Origin: Planosporangium mesophilum
GTDB taxonomy: Bacteria > Actinomycetota > Actinomycetes > Mycobacteriales > Micromonosporaceae
NCBI RefSeq assembly: GCF_016863255.1
Contig: NZ_BOON01000014.1
Coordinates: 28,171 to 92,170, forward strand
Reading direction: 5' to 3'
Length of the DNA stretch: 64,000 nucleotides
The notes beneath the pieces are model-generated. The model was not told the DNA's origin, searched no databases, and worked only from the letters and a program-made list of their open reading frames with translations. Of the stretch, positions 1 to 7,818 are shown one piece after another (position 1 is the first letter of the stretch; each line of letters starts with the position of its first letter). The translations under genes and the position numbers were made by a program.

Positions 1-498
1 GCAGTCCAACCCGGCCAGCGCGGCGCCGAACTCCTGGGAGACGACGCGGGTGTGCCGGATGAACGCCTTCATCTCCGGCTCGCCGAACTCGCTGGCGCAC
101 CGGCCGGCGAACCCGCCGCCGAAGCCCTTCGCGCCCGCGATCCCCAGCCGGATCCCGAAGCAGTCGAGGACCACGCCGGTGCGTTCCAGGACGATGATGC
201 CGGCATCGTCGAGGATCTTGGTGACCTCCTCCTGGGCGTCGGAGTGGTAGTCGTGGTTGCCGAGCACCGCGACCACGGGTACGGGGAGCCCGCCGAACTC
301 GGTCGCGACACAGCGCGCCTCGTCGCCGGTACCGTGCCGGGTCAGATCGCCGGCGAGCAGCAGCACGTCGGCCTTTTCGCCGATGCGCTCCAGCGCCGGT
401 CGGTACCGACCCAGCACGTCCTCGTCGATGTGCACATCGCCGACCGCTGCCACCCGAACACAGTTGGGCGGCCGGTTGGAATTTTGGGCCGTGCTCAC
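1..498 (-). CDS. metallophosphoesterase, calcineurin-like (3' end beyond window)
   Basis: First 166 codons of a cytoplasmic calcineurin-like metallophosphoesterase, which would hydrolyse phosphomonoesters or diesters at a two-metal centre. Three family blocks are visible in order: GDVHID near residue 20, GDLTRHG near 55 and GNHDYH near 85, which supply the metal-binding Asp, His and Asn. No signal peptide is seen. The GTG start is preceded by GGAGG and overlaps the stop of the upstream BON-like gene in a GTGA, so the two are translationally coupled. The C-terminal histidine motifs lie outside the window. The substrate cannot be told from sequence. Confidence 0.85.
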   Translation of the reverse strand, partial: MSTAQNSNRPPNCVRVAAVGDVHIDEDVLGRYRPALERIGEKADVLLLAGDLTRHGTGDEARCVATEFGGLPVPVVAVLGNHDYHSDAQEEVTKILDDAGIIVLERTGVVLDCFGIRLGIAGAKGFGGGFAGRCASEFGEPEMKAFIRHTRVVSQEFGAALAGLDC

Positions 499-743
499 AC
501 TTCCTCCACCTCTTCCGGTTCGTGTACCCGGGTGACGCCGATGTCGGACTTCACCGTCAGGTCGGGGAACCGCTCGGCCACCACCTGCTCGATGCGCTCC
601 TTGCGCTTCTGGCTCTCCACCTCGCCGGACAGTGCGAACGTGCGCTCCTCCAGGTGGCTCACCCGGATCCCCTGCTCCGACACGCGCTCGTCCTCGGTGA
701 GCACGCGCTGCAGTTCGCTCTCCTTGTACTGGTCCGGGTTCAT
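495..743 (-). CDS. small BON-like domain protein
   Basis: An 82-residue acidic protein without signal peptide. Its alternating pattern of short hydrophobic strands and a central helix (IRVSHLEERTFALSGEV, then an E/K/R-rich helix, then LTVKSDIGVTRV) resembles a BON domain, a small fold often linked to membranes or phospholipid. The match is by eye, not by a diagnostic motif. It sits between the nucleotidyltransferase and the phosphoesterase, overlapping both by 4 bases (ATGA at its start, GTGA at its end), so it is probably co-translated with them. Function unknown. Confidence 0.7.
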   Translation of the reverse strand: MNPDQYKESELQRVLTEDERVSEQGIRVSHLEERTFALSGEVESQKRKERIEQVVAERFPDLTVKSDIGVTRVHEPEEVEEV

Positions 744-1351
744 CCGGACACCTCCTTGAGCTGTGCCCGGCGCTCGGTGGCGGAGCTGATCCCCGCCAGC
801 GAGACCACGTTGAGGCGGTCCAGCAGCACCATGAACGCCTGGGCGTACGGGGAGTGCGCCGTCTCGCGCTCGACCCGTGCCCAGTCGATCTGCTCGCGCA
901 TGGACTGGGCCACGGGTAGCGCCTTCGACAGGTCGCAGTAGTGCGGTCCCATCGAGAGCAGCTTGTGGATCATGAGTTCGGTGGCCGAGAGGACGGGCAT
1001 ATGGCAGGCGTTGACCGACAGCACGTCGGTGTCGGCGAGCGTCTCGTCGGTGACCGGGCGCTGCACCGGGGAGAAGATCAGATCAACGAGGCGGTCCTCG
1101 TCGTAGACCTTGACCAGCCAACCCTCGGGGGGTATTTCGGCGCGGAAGCCGACTTCGACCAGCCCCGTGAGTATCCGGTCCGCGTCCTCCTCCTTGATCA
1201 GGAAGTCCACGTCATGGTCGCAACCGCCTCCGCCGCGGGCATACACGGCGAAGCTACCTGCCAGTGCGAACGGGACGCCCATCTGCTTGAGGTGGTACGC
1301 CACCCGCTTCAACGTCTGGATGAGCGGCTGTTGATCCTCAGCTAGAGGCAT
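740..1351 (-). CDS. nucleotidyltransferase-fold protein
   Basis: A 203-residue protein with a nucleotidyltransferase core. It has AGSFA at 31-35 (the GS motif) followed by D47-V-D49, the D-x-D metal-binding pair, then a second acidic strand DRLVDLIF near 110. This spacing matches the MNT/AbiEii-like minimal nucleotidyltransferases. Such proteins transfer NMP to small molecules, RNA or protein, and some are toxin or antitoxin components. No HEPN partner is adjacent, so a toxin-antitoxin role is not supported. It is the first gene of a three-gene overlapping unit with the BON-like protein and the metallophosphoesterase. Confidence 0.75.
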   Translation of the reverse strand: MPLAEDQQPLIQTLKRVAYHLKQMGVPFALAGSFAVYARGGGGCDHDVDFLIKEEDADRILTGLVEVGFRAEIPPEGWLVKVYDEDRLVDLIFSPVQRPVTDETLADTDVLSVNACHMPVLSATELMIHKLLSMGPHYCDLSKALPVAQSMREQIDWARVERETAHSPYAQAFMVLLDRLNVVSLAGISSATERRAQLKEVSG

Positions 1352-1516
1352 CGCAGGCTCCTAGTGGTCAGGTCGGCCGCTCATTCGGGGCCGACCGGGA
1401 CCCTCGTGCAGATACCCGCAGGCTCACGGTCTCACACGCATCGGTGCCGCAGTTAGCCGCTGACCAGGTAGATATCTCCGCTGTTTGATCACCTTGGCGA
1501 GGGGTACGACGCGCCC
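1352..1516. promoter_or_regulatory. divergent intergenic region
   Basis: 165 bases between the minus-strand nucleotidyltransferase operon and the plus-strand carbamoyltransferase. It must hold both promoters. A purine-rich GAGGGG at about 1500 could serve as the ribosome site of the carbamoyltransferase. I see no clear operator. Confidence 0.4.
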
Positions 1517-3169
1517 ATGCGGGTCCTGGGCATCAATGCCGTCTTCCACGATCCCTCGGCGGCGCTCGTGGTCGACGGGCGGGTCGTGGCGGCGGCCGAG
1601 GAGGAGCGGTTCAGCCGGCGCAAGCACGGCAAGCGACCGGTGCCCTTCTCCGCCTGGGAGCTGCCCGAGCGGGCGGCGGCCTGGTGCCTGGAGAGCGCGG
1701 GCCTCGACGCCACGCAGGTGGACGCGGTCGCGTACTCGTTCGACCCGGCGCTGTGCCGCCCCGCCGACTCGCTCGGCCTGGACGACCCGTGGGACTGGCT
1801 GCGCCAGGAGTACGCGAAGCGCGCCCCCGGATTCCTCGCCGCGGCGCTGCCCGGGCTGGACCCGTCCCAGGTACGGTTCGTCGCCCACCACGCCGCACAC
1901 GCCGCCTCGGCCGCCTTGGCCGCGCCGGCCGAGGCCGGCCACGGCGACTGCGCGGTGCTGGTACTCGACGGCCGCGGCGAGGTCGCCAGCCACCTGGCCG
2001 GCCAGTACCGCGACGGCGTGCTCAACCCGCTGTACGCGCAGTCGCTGCCGCACTCGCTCGGCCTGATGTACGAGGACCTGACCGCCCACCTCGGCTTCCT
2101 GCGCTCGTCCGACGAGTACAAGGTGATGGCGCTGGCCAGCTACGGCACGCCGCGGTTCCTGCCGGAGCTGCGGGAGCTGGTACGGGCGACCGGCGACGGC
2201 GGCTTCGAGGTCGCCAAGATCGATTGGGCGACGCTGACCAAGCCGGTCGCGCCGGGCGCTTCACTCGGCACCGACCAGGCGGACCTGGCCTGCAGCGTGC
2301 AGACCCGGCTGGAGGAGGTGATCCTCGACCTGGCCCGCTGGCTGTACGACGCGACCGGCGGGCAGAAGCACATCGCCCTGGCCGGCGGTACCGCGCTCAA
2401 CTGCGTGGCCAACGCCCGGCTCGCCGCGGAGGGGCCGTTCGAGACGGTCTGGGTGCAGCCGGCCGCCGGCGACTCCGGTACCGCGCTCGGGGCCGCCCTG
2501 CACGTGGCCCGCGGTCTCGGTGACCGCACCGCCCCGATGCCCGGCGCCGACCTCGGCCGCGGCTTCACCGACGACGAGATCGAGGCCGAGCTGCGCCGCG
2601 CCCGGCTGCCGTTCACCCGGCCGGCGTCGATCGCCGAGGAGGCCGCCGAGGTGCTCGCCGCCAACGGCATCGTGGCCTGGTTCCAGGGGCGCAGCGAGTA
2701 CGGCCCGCGCGCGCTCGGGCACCGCTCGCTGCTGGCCAACCCGACCGACCCGGACAACACCGAGCGGCTCAACCTGGTCAAGGGGCGCGAGCAGTTCCGG
2801 CCGGTTGCGCCGATGGTGCTCGCCGAGCGCGCCGGCGAGGTCTTCGACGGACTCCTGGACAGCCCGTACATGCTCTTCGTGCAGCAGGTGAAGCCGGAGT
2901 GGCGGGAGAAGATCCCGGCCGTCACCCACGTCGACGGCACCGCGCGCATCCAGTCCGTCAGCGACGCGCGCGAGCCCCTGGTCGCGGAGCTGCTGCGGGC
3001 CTTCGAGCGCCGCACCGGCGTACCGGTCGTCGTCAACACCTCGCTCAACACGGCCGGCCGGCCGATGGTCGACTCGCCGTTCGACGTCCTCGAACTCTTC
3101 GGCTCGGCCCCCATCGACGCGCTGGCGATCGGACCCTTCGCGGTCCGGCGCGCCGAGAGTTGGCGCTGA
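1517..3169 (+). CDS. carbamoyltransferase, NodU/CmcH family
   Basis: A 550-residue carbamoyltransferase. The N-terminus has the family signature GINAVFHDPSAAL and EEERFSRRKHGK, which belongs to the Kae1-like/ASKHA carbamoyl-adenylate domain. Metal-binding histidines follow (HHAAHAASA near 130). The C-terminal part has QGRSEYGPRALGHRSLL and the NTSLNTAGRPMVDSP block typical of the carbamoyl-transferring YrdC-like half. Such enzymes move carbamoyl from carbamoyl phosphate to sugar or antibiotic hydroxyls. The GT2 gene begins one base after its stop, so a carbamoylated glycan or glycolipid is a reasonable product, but the acceptor is unknown. Confidence 0.93.
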   Translation: MRVLGINAVFHDPSAALVVDGRVVAAAEEERFSRRKHGKRPVPFSAWELPERAAAWCLESAGLDATQVDAVAYSFDPALCRPADSLGLDDPWDWLRQEYAKRAPGFLAAALPGLDPSQVRFVAHHAAHAASAALAAPAEAGHGDCAVLVLDGRGEVASHLAGQYRDGVLNPLYAQSLPHSLGLMYEDLTAHLGFLRSSDEYKVMALASYGTPRFLPELRELVRATGDGGFEVAKIDWATLTKPVAPGASLGTDQADLACSVQTRLEEVILDLARWLYDATGGQKHIALAGGTALNCVANARLAAEGPFETVWVQPAAGDSGTALGAALHVARGLGDRTAPMPGADLGRGFTDDEIEAELRRARLPFTRPASIAEEAAEVLAANGIVAWFQGRSEYGPRALGHRSLLANPTDPDNTERLNLVKGREQFRPVAPMVLAERAGEVFDGLLDSPYMLFVQQVKPEWREKIPAVTHVDGTARIQSVSDAREPLVAELLRAFERRTGVPVVVNTSLNTAGRPMVDSPFDVLELFGSAPIDALAIGPFAVRRAESWR

Positions 3170-3170
3170 G

Positions 3171-4163
3171 ATGGGTACCGGAGTCTCCATCGTCGTACCG
3201 ACGGTCGGCCGGCCCAGCCTGGCGACGCTGCTGGACGCGCTCGCACCCGCCGACGGCGTACTGCCGATGCCGCTGGAACTGATCCTCGTCGACGACCGGC
3301 GGGACCGGCCGGCTGCGCTGGTGGAGATCCCGCCCGCCTTCGCGCCCGTCACCCGGATCGTGCCCGGCGGCGGCGCCGCCGGCCCGGCCGCCGCCCGCAA
3401 CGCCGGCTGGCGTGCGGCCGCGTACCCGTGGATCGCCTTCCTCGACGACGACGTGGTGCCGTCGCCGGACTGGCTGGCCGCGCTCGAGGACGACCTGGAC
3501 GTGGACGAGTCGGTCGCCGGGGTGCAGGGGATCGTCGAGGTGCCGCTGCCGGACGACCGGCCGCCGACCGACTGGGAACGGGTCACCGGCGGCCTGGCCG
3601 GCGCCCGGTGGATCACGGCGGACATGGCGTACCGCCGGGACGCCCTCGCTGCCGTGGGCGGCTTCGACGAGCGCTTCCCGCGCGCCTTCCGGGAGGACAC
3701 CGACATCGCGTACCGGGTGCGACGCGCGGGCGGCGCGCTCACCGTCGGGCGCCGGCGGGTGACCCATCCGGTACGCCCGGAGAGCCCCTGGGTCAGCCTG
3801 CGCACCCAGGCCGGCAACGCCGACGACGCGCTGCTGCGCACGCTGTACGGGCCGCGCTGGCGGGAGGTGCTGGAGCTACCGCCCGGCCGGCGCTCACGGC
3901 ACGCCGCCGTCACGCTCGCCGGCCTGGTGGCCGTCGGCTCGCTCGGTTTCTCCCTGATGTCGTCGCGTCCGCGGCGCGCCGCCCGGGTCGTCGGGGCGCT
4001 CGCCGGCGCGGCCTGGCTCGCCGGCACCGCCGAGTTCGCGGCGGCCCGGATCGCGCCGGGGCCGCGCACTCGTGATGAGGTGAGCCGGATGGTGGCGACC
4101 AGCGCGCTGATCCCCCCGTACGCGATGGCGCAGTGGCTGCGCGGCTGGCTCCGCGCTCGTTGA
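3171..4163 (+). CDS. family 2 glycosyltransferase
   Basis: A 330-residue GT-A fold glycosyltransferase. It shows VSIVVPTVGRP at the N-terminus, LILVDDR near 38, AARNAGW near 75 and the metal-binding FLDDD near 90. GGFDERFPRAFREDTDIAYR near 165 carries the catalytic ED. One or two hydrophobic segments (about 240-285) suggest a C-terminal membrane anchor. The ATG lies one base after the carbamoyltransferase stop, so the pair is an operon. Donor and acceptor are not predictable. A hairpin follows the gene. Confidence 0.92.
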   Translation: MGTGVSIVVPTVGRPSLATLLDALAPADGVLPMPLELILVDDRRDRPAALVEIPPAFAPVTRIVPGGGAAGPAAARNAGWRAAAYPWIAFLDDDVVPSPDWLAALEDDLDVDESVAGVQGIVEVPLPDDRPPTDWERVTGGLAGARWITADMAYRRDALAAVGGFDERFPRAFREDTDIAYRVRRAGGALTVGRRRVTHPVRPESPWVSLRTQAGNADDALLRTLYGPRWREVLELPPGRRSRHAAVTLAGLVAVGSLGFSLMSSRPRRAARVVGALAGAAWLAGTAEFAAARIAPGPRTRDEVSRMVATSALIPPYAMAQWLRGWLRAR

Positions 4164-4174
4164 TCATTTCGTGC

Positions 4175-4200
4175 CCGGGTGACCGGTTCGGTTCACCCGG
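4175..4200 (+). terminator. hairpin after GT2 gene
   Basis: CCGGGTGACC, a short loop and GGTTCACCCGG form a 10-bp stem with one bulge, 11 bases after the glycosyltransferase stop. There is no U tract, as is usual in actinomycetes. Its position also argues against starting the next small gene upstream of 4263. Confidence 0.5.
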
Positions 4201-4262
4201 ATGATCTACTTCGGCCGAACGATCCCTGCACACGCTGTCGTACGTGTGTTCGAATCAGTGTC

Positions 4263-4478
4263 GTGGAACGACGAAAGCACTGGTGGAACGGCACCTGGGG
4301 CCGGCTGGCCCGGCACGACGTGTACCTGTACGAGGACGGCGGCCGGTGGACGGTGGAGTCGCGGGAGGGCGGCGCCGACGGATGCAGCCGGTGGTACGAG
4401 TACGGCGACGAGGACGCCGCGATGGAGTGCGTGCGCGGCCTGCTGTCCGACAGTCCACACTGGCGCGAGATGAGCTAG
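4263..4478 (+). CDS. small conserved actinobacterial protein
   Basis: A 71-residue protein rich in Trp and charged residues (VERRKHWWNGTWGRLARHDV at the N-terminus, later SRWYEYGDEDAAMECVRGLL). I recognise this type as a conserved hypothetical of actinomycetes, with no known activity. The GTG at 4263 is chosen over an in-frame ATG at 4179 because the intervening codons overlap a hairpin and do not look like the conserved part. Its TAG stop shares the palindrome CTAG with the stop of the convergent membrane-protein gene. Confidence 0.7.
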   Translation: MERRKHWWNGTWGRLARHDVYLYEDGGRWTVESREGGADGCSRWYEYGDEDAAMECVRGLLSDSPHWREMS

Positions 4479-6208
4479 CCGGCCCCGTCCCAGACCCAGA
4501 CGTCGTCGACCCGGCGGCCCGGCCCCAGCAGGTTCGTCACCGTGGCGGCCAGGTCGCCCCGGTGGGCCTCGACGACGACGCAGCCTACGTCCAGCCTGGC
4601 CAGGTCGCGCCTGGCCTGTAGACGTTCCTTCCCGCCGACCTCGCCGGCCGGCATCGTCCAGACGCCGCTCGCCGTCGGGCGGATCAGCTCGCCGTGGCCG
4701 TCCTCGCCGGGTACCACGCCGATGCCCTGGGGGATGGGGAATTCGAGGCCGGCGGTTGCGGCCCAGCGCATGCCGTCGGGGTGGTAGTAGTCGGGCAGCG
4801 GTACCGGCATCAGGGTGCGGCCCGCCGGAAGGCAGGACCTCCAGTGGCCGGAGGTGACGAACCGGGGGATCGGCGGCCGGTCGGCCGCCGGCAGCGGTAC
4901 CGGTAGCAGCGGGACCAGCGCCCCGGCCAGGGCGACCCGGGCCAGTGCCGGCCGGCCGCCCGCTCCGAGGTCGGCGGTGCGCTGCCAGAGCACCGCCAGC
5001 AGGACCCCGATCAGGGTCGCGAGCGGGAGGTTGAAGCGGGTCGGCAGGGTGGCGTCGAAGATCGGCAGGTGTGCGACCAGACGGTACGGCGCCGGGATCG
5101 GCAGCGGGTGGCCCTGCGCGTGCGGCGACGGCCCGAGGGTCAGCGCGATCATCGGCAGCGTGCTCGCGGCCAGGACGCGCGGCAGCCCGCGGCCGGCGAC
5201 GAGCGCATACCCGACCAGGGCCAGCAGCGGCACGCCGAAGAACGCCCCGGTCTCGGTCAGGTCGTAGCCGGTCCAGTCCAGCGGAAGCAGGTGCCCGCCG
5301 ATCGCCGTCGGACCGGGTACCAGGAACGCCGAGGCGTCGGTGCTGTAGCGGGCGAGGTCCCACCGGATGCCCCGGTAGCTCTGCGGGCCGAAGAAGAACG
5401 TCCACAACGGATAGGCCAGGAGAACGAACGCCACCCCGGCACCGGTCAGCCAGCCCGGCAGCGCCTCGACGCTCCGCCGGCACGCCTCCCGGTGCGACGT
5501 CGCGGCATGGGCGGCCAGGAACACCACGCAGCCGACGGCGGTCAGGAAAAGGATCTCCAGGCCGACGAACGCCTGGGCGGCCAGCAGGAGACCCAGGACC
5601 GCGCCGTCACGCCACCGGTGCTCGCGGCGCATCGCCAGGACCCCCCGGACGATGAACGGCACGAGGTACTGGCCGGTCAGGTGCGGGTGGGCGTTGCTGT
5701 GCCCGAGCATCACCGGCGCGAAGCCGCAGAACGCGGCCCCGACGAACGCGGCCGCCCGGGACGCCACGACGTGCCGGGACAGCACGTGGTACCAGGCGGC
5801 GGCGGTACCGGCCAGGCTCAACGCGATCAGCAGCACCAGCGAGACGGCGGGGCCGGCGACGAGGGTGACCGGGCTGAGCACGACACCCGGCAGCAGCACC
5901 GTCGTGTTCGCCATGACGTTCACCCCGAACGGCGCGTTCATCAGCGGAGTGAAGAACGGGTCGTCGAGGTGGGTCACCACGCGGGCCGCGTACGCGAGGT
6001 TCCACTCGAACAGCGCGGTGTCGCCGGCGTTGGCGCTCGCGGCGCGCCCGGCCGGGTCGGGCCACAGCCGCGCGGTCACCCACAGCCCGGCGGCGAGGTA
6101 CCCGAGCACGGCGAGCAGGTCGGCCGGGCGGGCACGCCGGGAACGGCCCGGCGCGGCGGCTGATGGCGCCGGGCCGGCAGGCCGGGGGAGGCCAACGGTC
6201 GCCGTCAC
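4475..6208 (-). CDS. polytopic membrane protein, GT-C-like
   Basis: A 577-residue integral membrane protein with roughly ten hydrophobic segments. Between the first two is an acidic loop, NAGDTALFEWNLAY, where GT-C polyprenyl-phosphate-dependent glycosyltransferases carry their catalytic Asp. The C-terminal 120 residues form a soluble domain. I infer a lipid-linked sugar transferase, consistent with the adjacent GT2 and carbamoyltransferase genes, but no family-specific motif proves it. The GTG at 6208 is preferred. A longer in-frame ATG at 6382 would add an Arg/Ser/Pro-rich, non-conserved-looking leader and overlap the divergent DUF2079 gene. Confidence 0.75.
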   Translation of the reverse strand: MTATVGLPRPAGPAPSAAAPGRSRRARPADLLAVLGYLAAGLWVTARLWPDPAGRAASANAGDTALFEWNLAYAARVVTHLDDPFFTPLMNAPFGVNVMANTTVLLPGVVLSPVTLVAGPAVSLVLLIALSLAGTAAAWYHVLSRHVVASRAAAFVGAAFCGFAPVMLGHSNAHPHLTGQYLVPFIVRGVLAMRREHRWRDGAVLGLLLAAQAFVGLEILFLTAVGCVVFLAAHAATSHREACRRSVEALPGWLTGAGVAFVLLAYPLWTFFFGPQSYRGIRWDLARYSTDASAFLVPGPTAIGGHLLPLDWTGYDLTETGAFFGVPLLALVGYALVAGRGLPRVLAASTLPMIALTLGPSPHAQGHPLPIPAPYRLVAHLPIFDATLPTRFNLPLATLIGVLLAVLWQRTADLGAGGRPALARVALAGALVPLLPVPLPAADRPPIPRFVTSGHWRSCLPAGRTLMPVPLPDYYHPDGMRWAATAGLEFPIPQGIGVVPGEDGHGELIRPTASGVWTMPAGEVGGKERLQARRDLARLDVGCVVVEAHRGDLAATVTNLLGPGRRVDDVWVWDGAG

Positions 6209-6327
6209 GGCGGAAACGATACGGGGCAGCGGGTTCGACCTCGTTTGATACCCGTGGCGGCCGATGGCCGGACCGGAGATCGTACGATGCCTGTCGGTCG
6301 ACAGCCGGGACGGTCGAAGGGTGCTCG

Positions 6328-7818
6328 ATGACCATCGGAACTGAAGACGTCGCGGCGGCGACCGACGCTCCGGTGGCGGCACGGGCGCCGAGCCCCGAGG
6401 CGTCGCGGCGGGTCCGGGACCCGTACCTGTGGGCCGTCGTCTGCTTCGCGCTCTACGCGCCGTTCTCGCTGCTGAAGCACTGGCGGCTGGAGACCTACGG
6501 GTATGACCTGGGCATTTTCGACCAGGCCGTGCTCGCCTACTCCCGGTTCCAGGCGCCGACCTCCGACATCCGCGGCATCGGCTTCAACCTGTACGGGGAC
6601 CACTTCCACCCCATCCTGGCGACGCTCGCCCCGCTGTACTGGATCCACGCCGGCCCGGCGACGCTGCTGCTGGCGCAGGCCGCGCTGCTGGCGGTCTCGG
6701 TGATCCCGATCGCCCGACTGGCGATCGGTCGCGTCGGACGGCTCGGCGGCAACGCCGTCGCGGCGGCGTACGGGCTGTCCTGGGGCATCCAGGCGGCGCT
6801 CGCCTTCGACTTCCACGAGGTCTGCTTCGCGGTACCGCTGCTGGCCTTCGGCCTGGTCGCGCTGGCCGAGGGGCGGTGGCGGGCGACCGTGCTCTGGACG
6901 CTGCCGCTGCTGCTGGTCAAGGAGGAGTTCGGGCTCTACCTCGCGATGATCGGGGTCGTGCTGCTGCTCCGGGGGCGCCGCCGCGCCGGGGCCGGCCTGA
7001 TCGTGGTGGGGCTGGCGGCGTTCGCCGTGGTGGTCGGCCTCGTGATCCCGCACTTCAACCCGGACCACGTCAACCCGTACACGGTCAAGTTCACCAGCGA
7101 CAGCAACGGGCAGCCCGTCGGCTCGGGCGGCCTGGCCGAGCGGGTCGCGCTCCGGCTGCTCAAGGCGCCGCTGCTGCTGTTCACCCCGCTGGTGAAGGTG
7201 GAGAACCTCGCGCTGCTCGGCGCGCTGACCGGCTTCCTGGCGCTGCGCTCACCGGTCGCGCTGGTCGCCGTGCCCAACCTGGCGATGCGGTACCTCACCG
7301 ATTACGAGCCGTTCTGGGGGCCGGGGCTGCTGCACTACAACCTCGTGCTGATGCCGGTCGCGTTCGTCGCCTACCTCGACGCGTACCCGAGGCTGCTGGC
7401 GAGCCGGTGGCGGCTGCTGCGCGCGTACACGCTGCGCTCGGCCGCGGTGATCGCCGGGGTGGCGGTCGTGACGGCCCAGTTCTACCCGTTCCAGCGCGCG
7501 CTGATCCACCCCGGCCGGGCGCTCACGCTCGACCAGCGGGCGCGCACCGGGTACGAGCTGATGGCGCGCATCCCCGACGGCGTCACGGTCGAGGCGGCCA
7601 ACCGGCTGGCACCGCACCTCAGCGACCGGTGCCGGGTGGTGCAGTACCCGCGCGGGATCGTGGAGTGGCCGACCTGGGTGGTCACCGACACCAGCGACCC
7701 GTTCCCGAACACCGTGGACGGTCTGAAGGCCCGGGTCGAGGAGCTGAAGCGCCGGGGCTACCGGGTCGTCGACGAGCGAGACGGGTACACCCTGCTGCGC
7801 AGCCCACGCGCAGACTAG
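6328..7818 (+). CDS. DUF2079 membrane protein
   Basis: A 496-residue polytopic membrane protein. After a 30-residue cytoplasmic start it shows the DUF2079 hallmark YGYDLGIFDQAVLAYSRF in the first external loop, then about ten hydrophobic helices and a soluble C-terminal part from about 410. DUF2079 proteins are thought to be GT-C-fold relatives; biochemical roles are largely unknown. It stands between two minus-strand membrane proteins of similar architecture. The ATG at 6328 follows a weak ribosome site. Its TAG shares CTAG with the stop of the convergent gene. Confidence 0.85.
   Translation: MTIGTEDVAAATDAPVAARAPSPEASRRVRDPYLWAVVCFALYAPFSLLKHWRLETYGYDLGIFDQAVLAYSRFQAPTSDIRGIGFNLYGDHFHPILATLAPLYWIHAGPATLLLAQAALLAVSVIPIARLAIGRVGRLGGNAVAAAYGLSWGIQAALAFDFHEVCFAVPLLAFGLVALAEGRWRATVLWTLPLLLVKEEFGLYLAMIGVVLLLRGRRRAGAGLIVVGLAAFAVVVGLVIPHFNPDHVNPYTVKFTSDSNGQPVGSGGLAERVALRLLKAPLLLFTPLVKVENLALLGALTGFLALRSPVALVAVPNLAMRYLTDYEPFWGPGLLHYNLVLMPVAFVAYLDAYPRLLASRWRLLRAYTLRSAAVIAGVAVVTAQFYPFQRALIHPGRALTLDQRARTGYELMARIPDGVTVEAANRLAPHLSDRCRVVQYPRGIVEWPTWVVTDTSDPFPNTVDGLKARVEELKRRGYRVVDERDGYTLLRSPRAD

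Noticed and set aside
740..1351. Toxin-antitoxin system based on the nucleotidyltransferase
   Set aside because: Neither a HEPN nor an AbiEi-type partner is encoded; the neighbours are a BON-like protein and a phosphoesterase.
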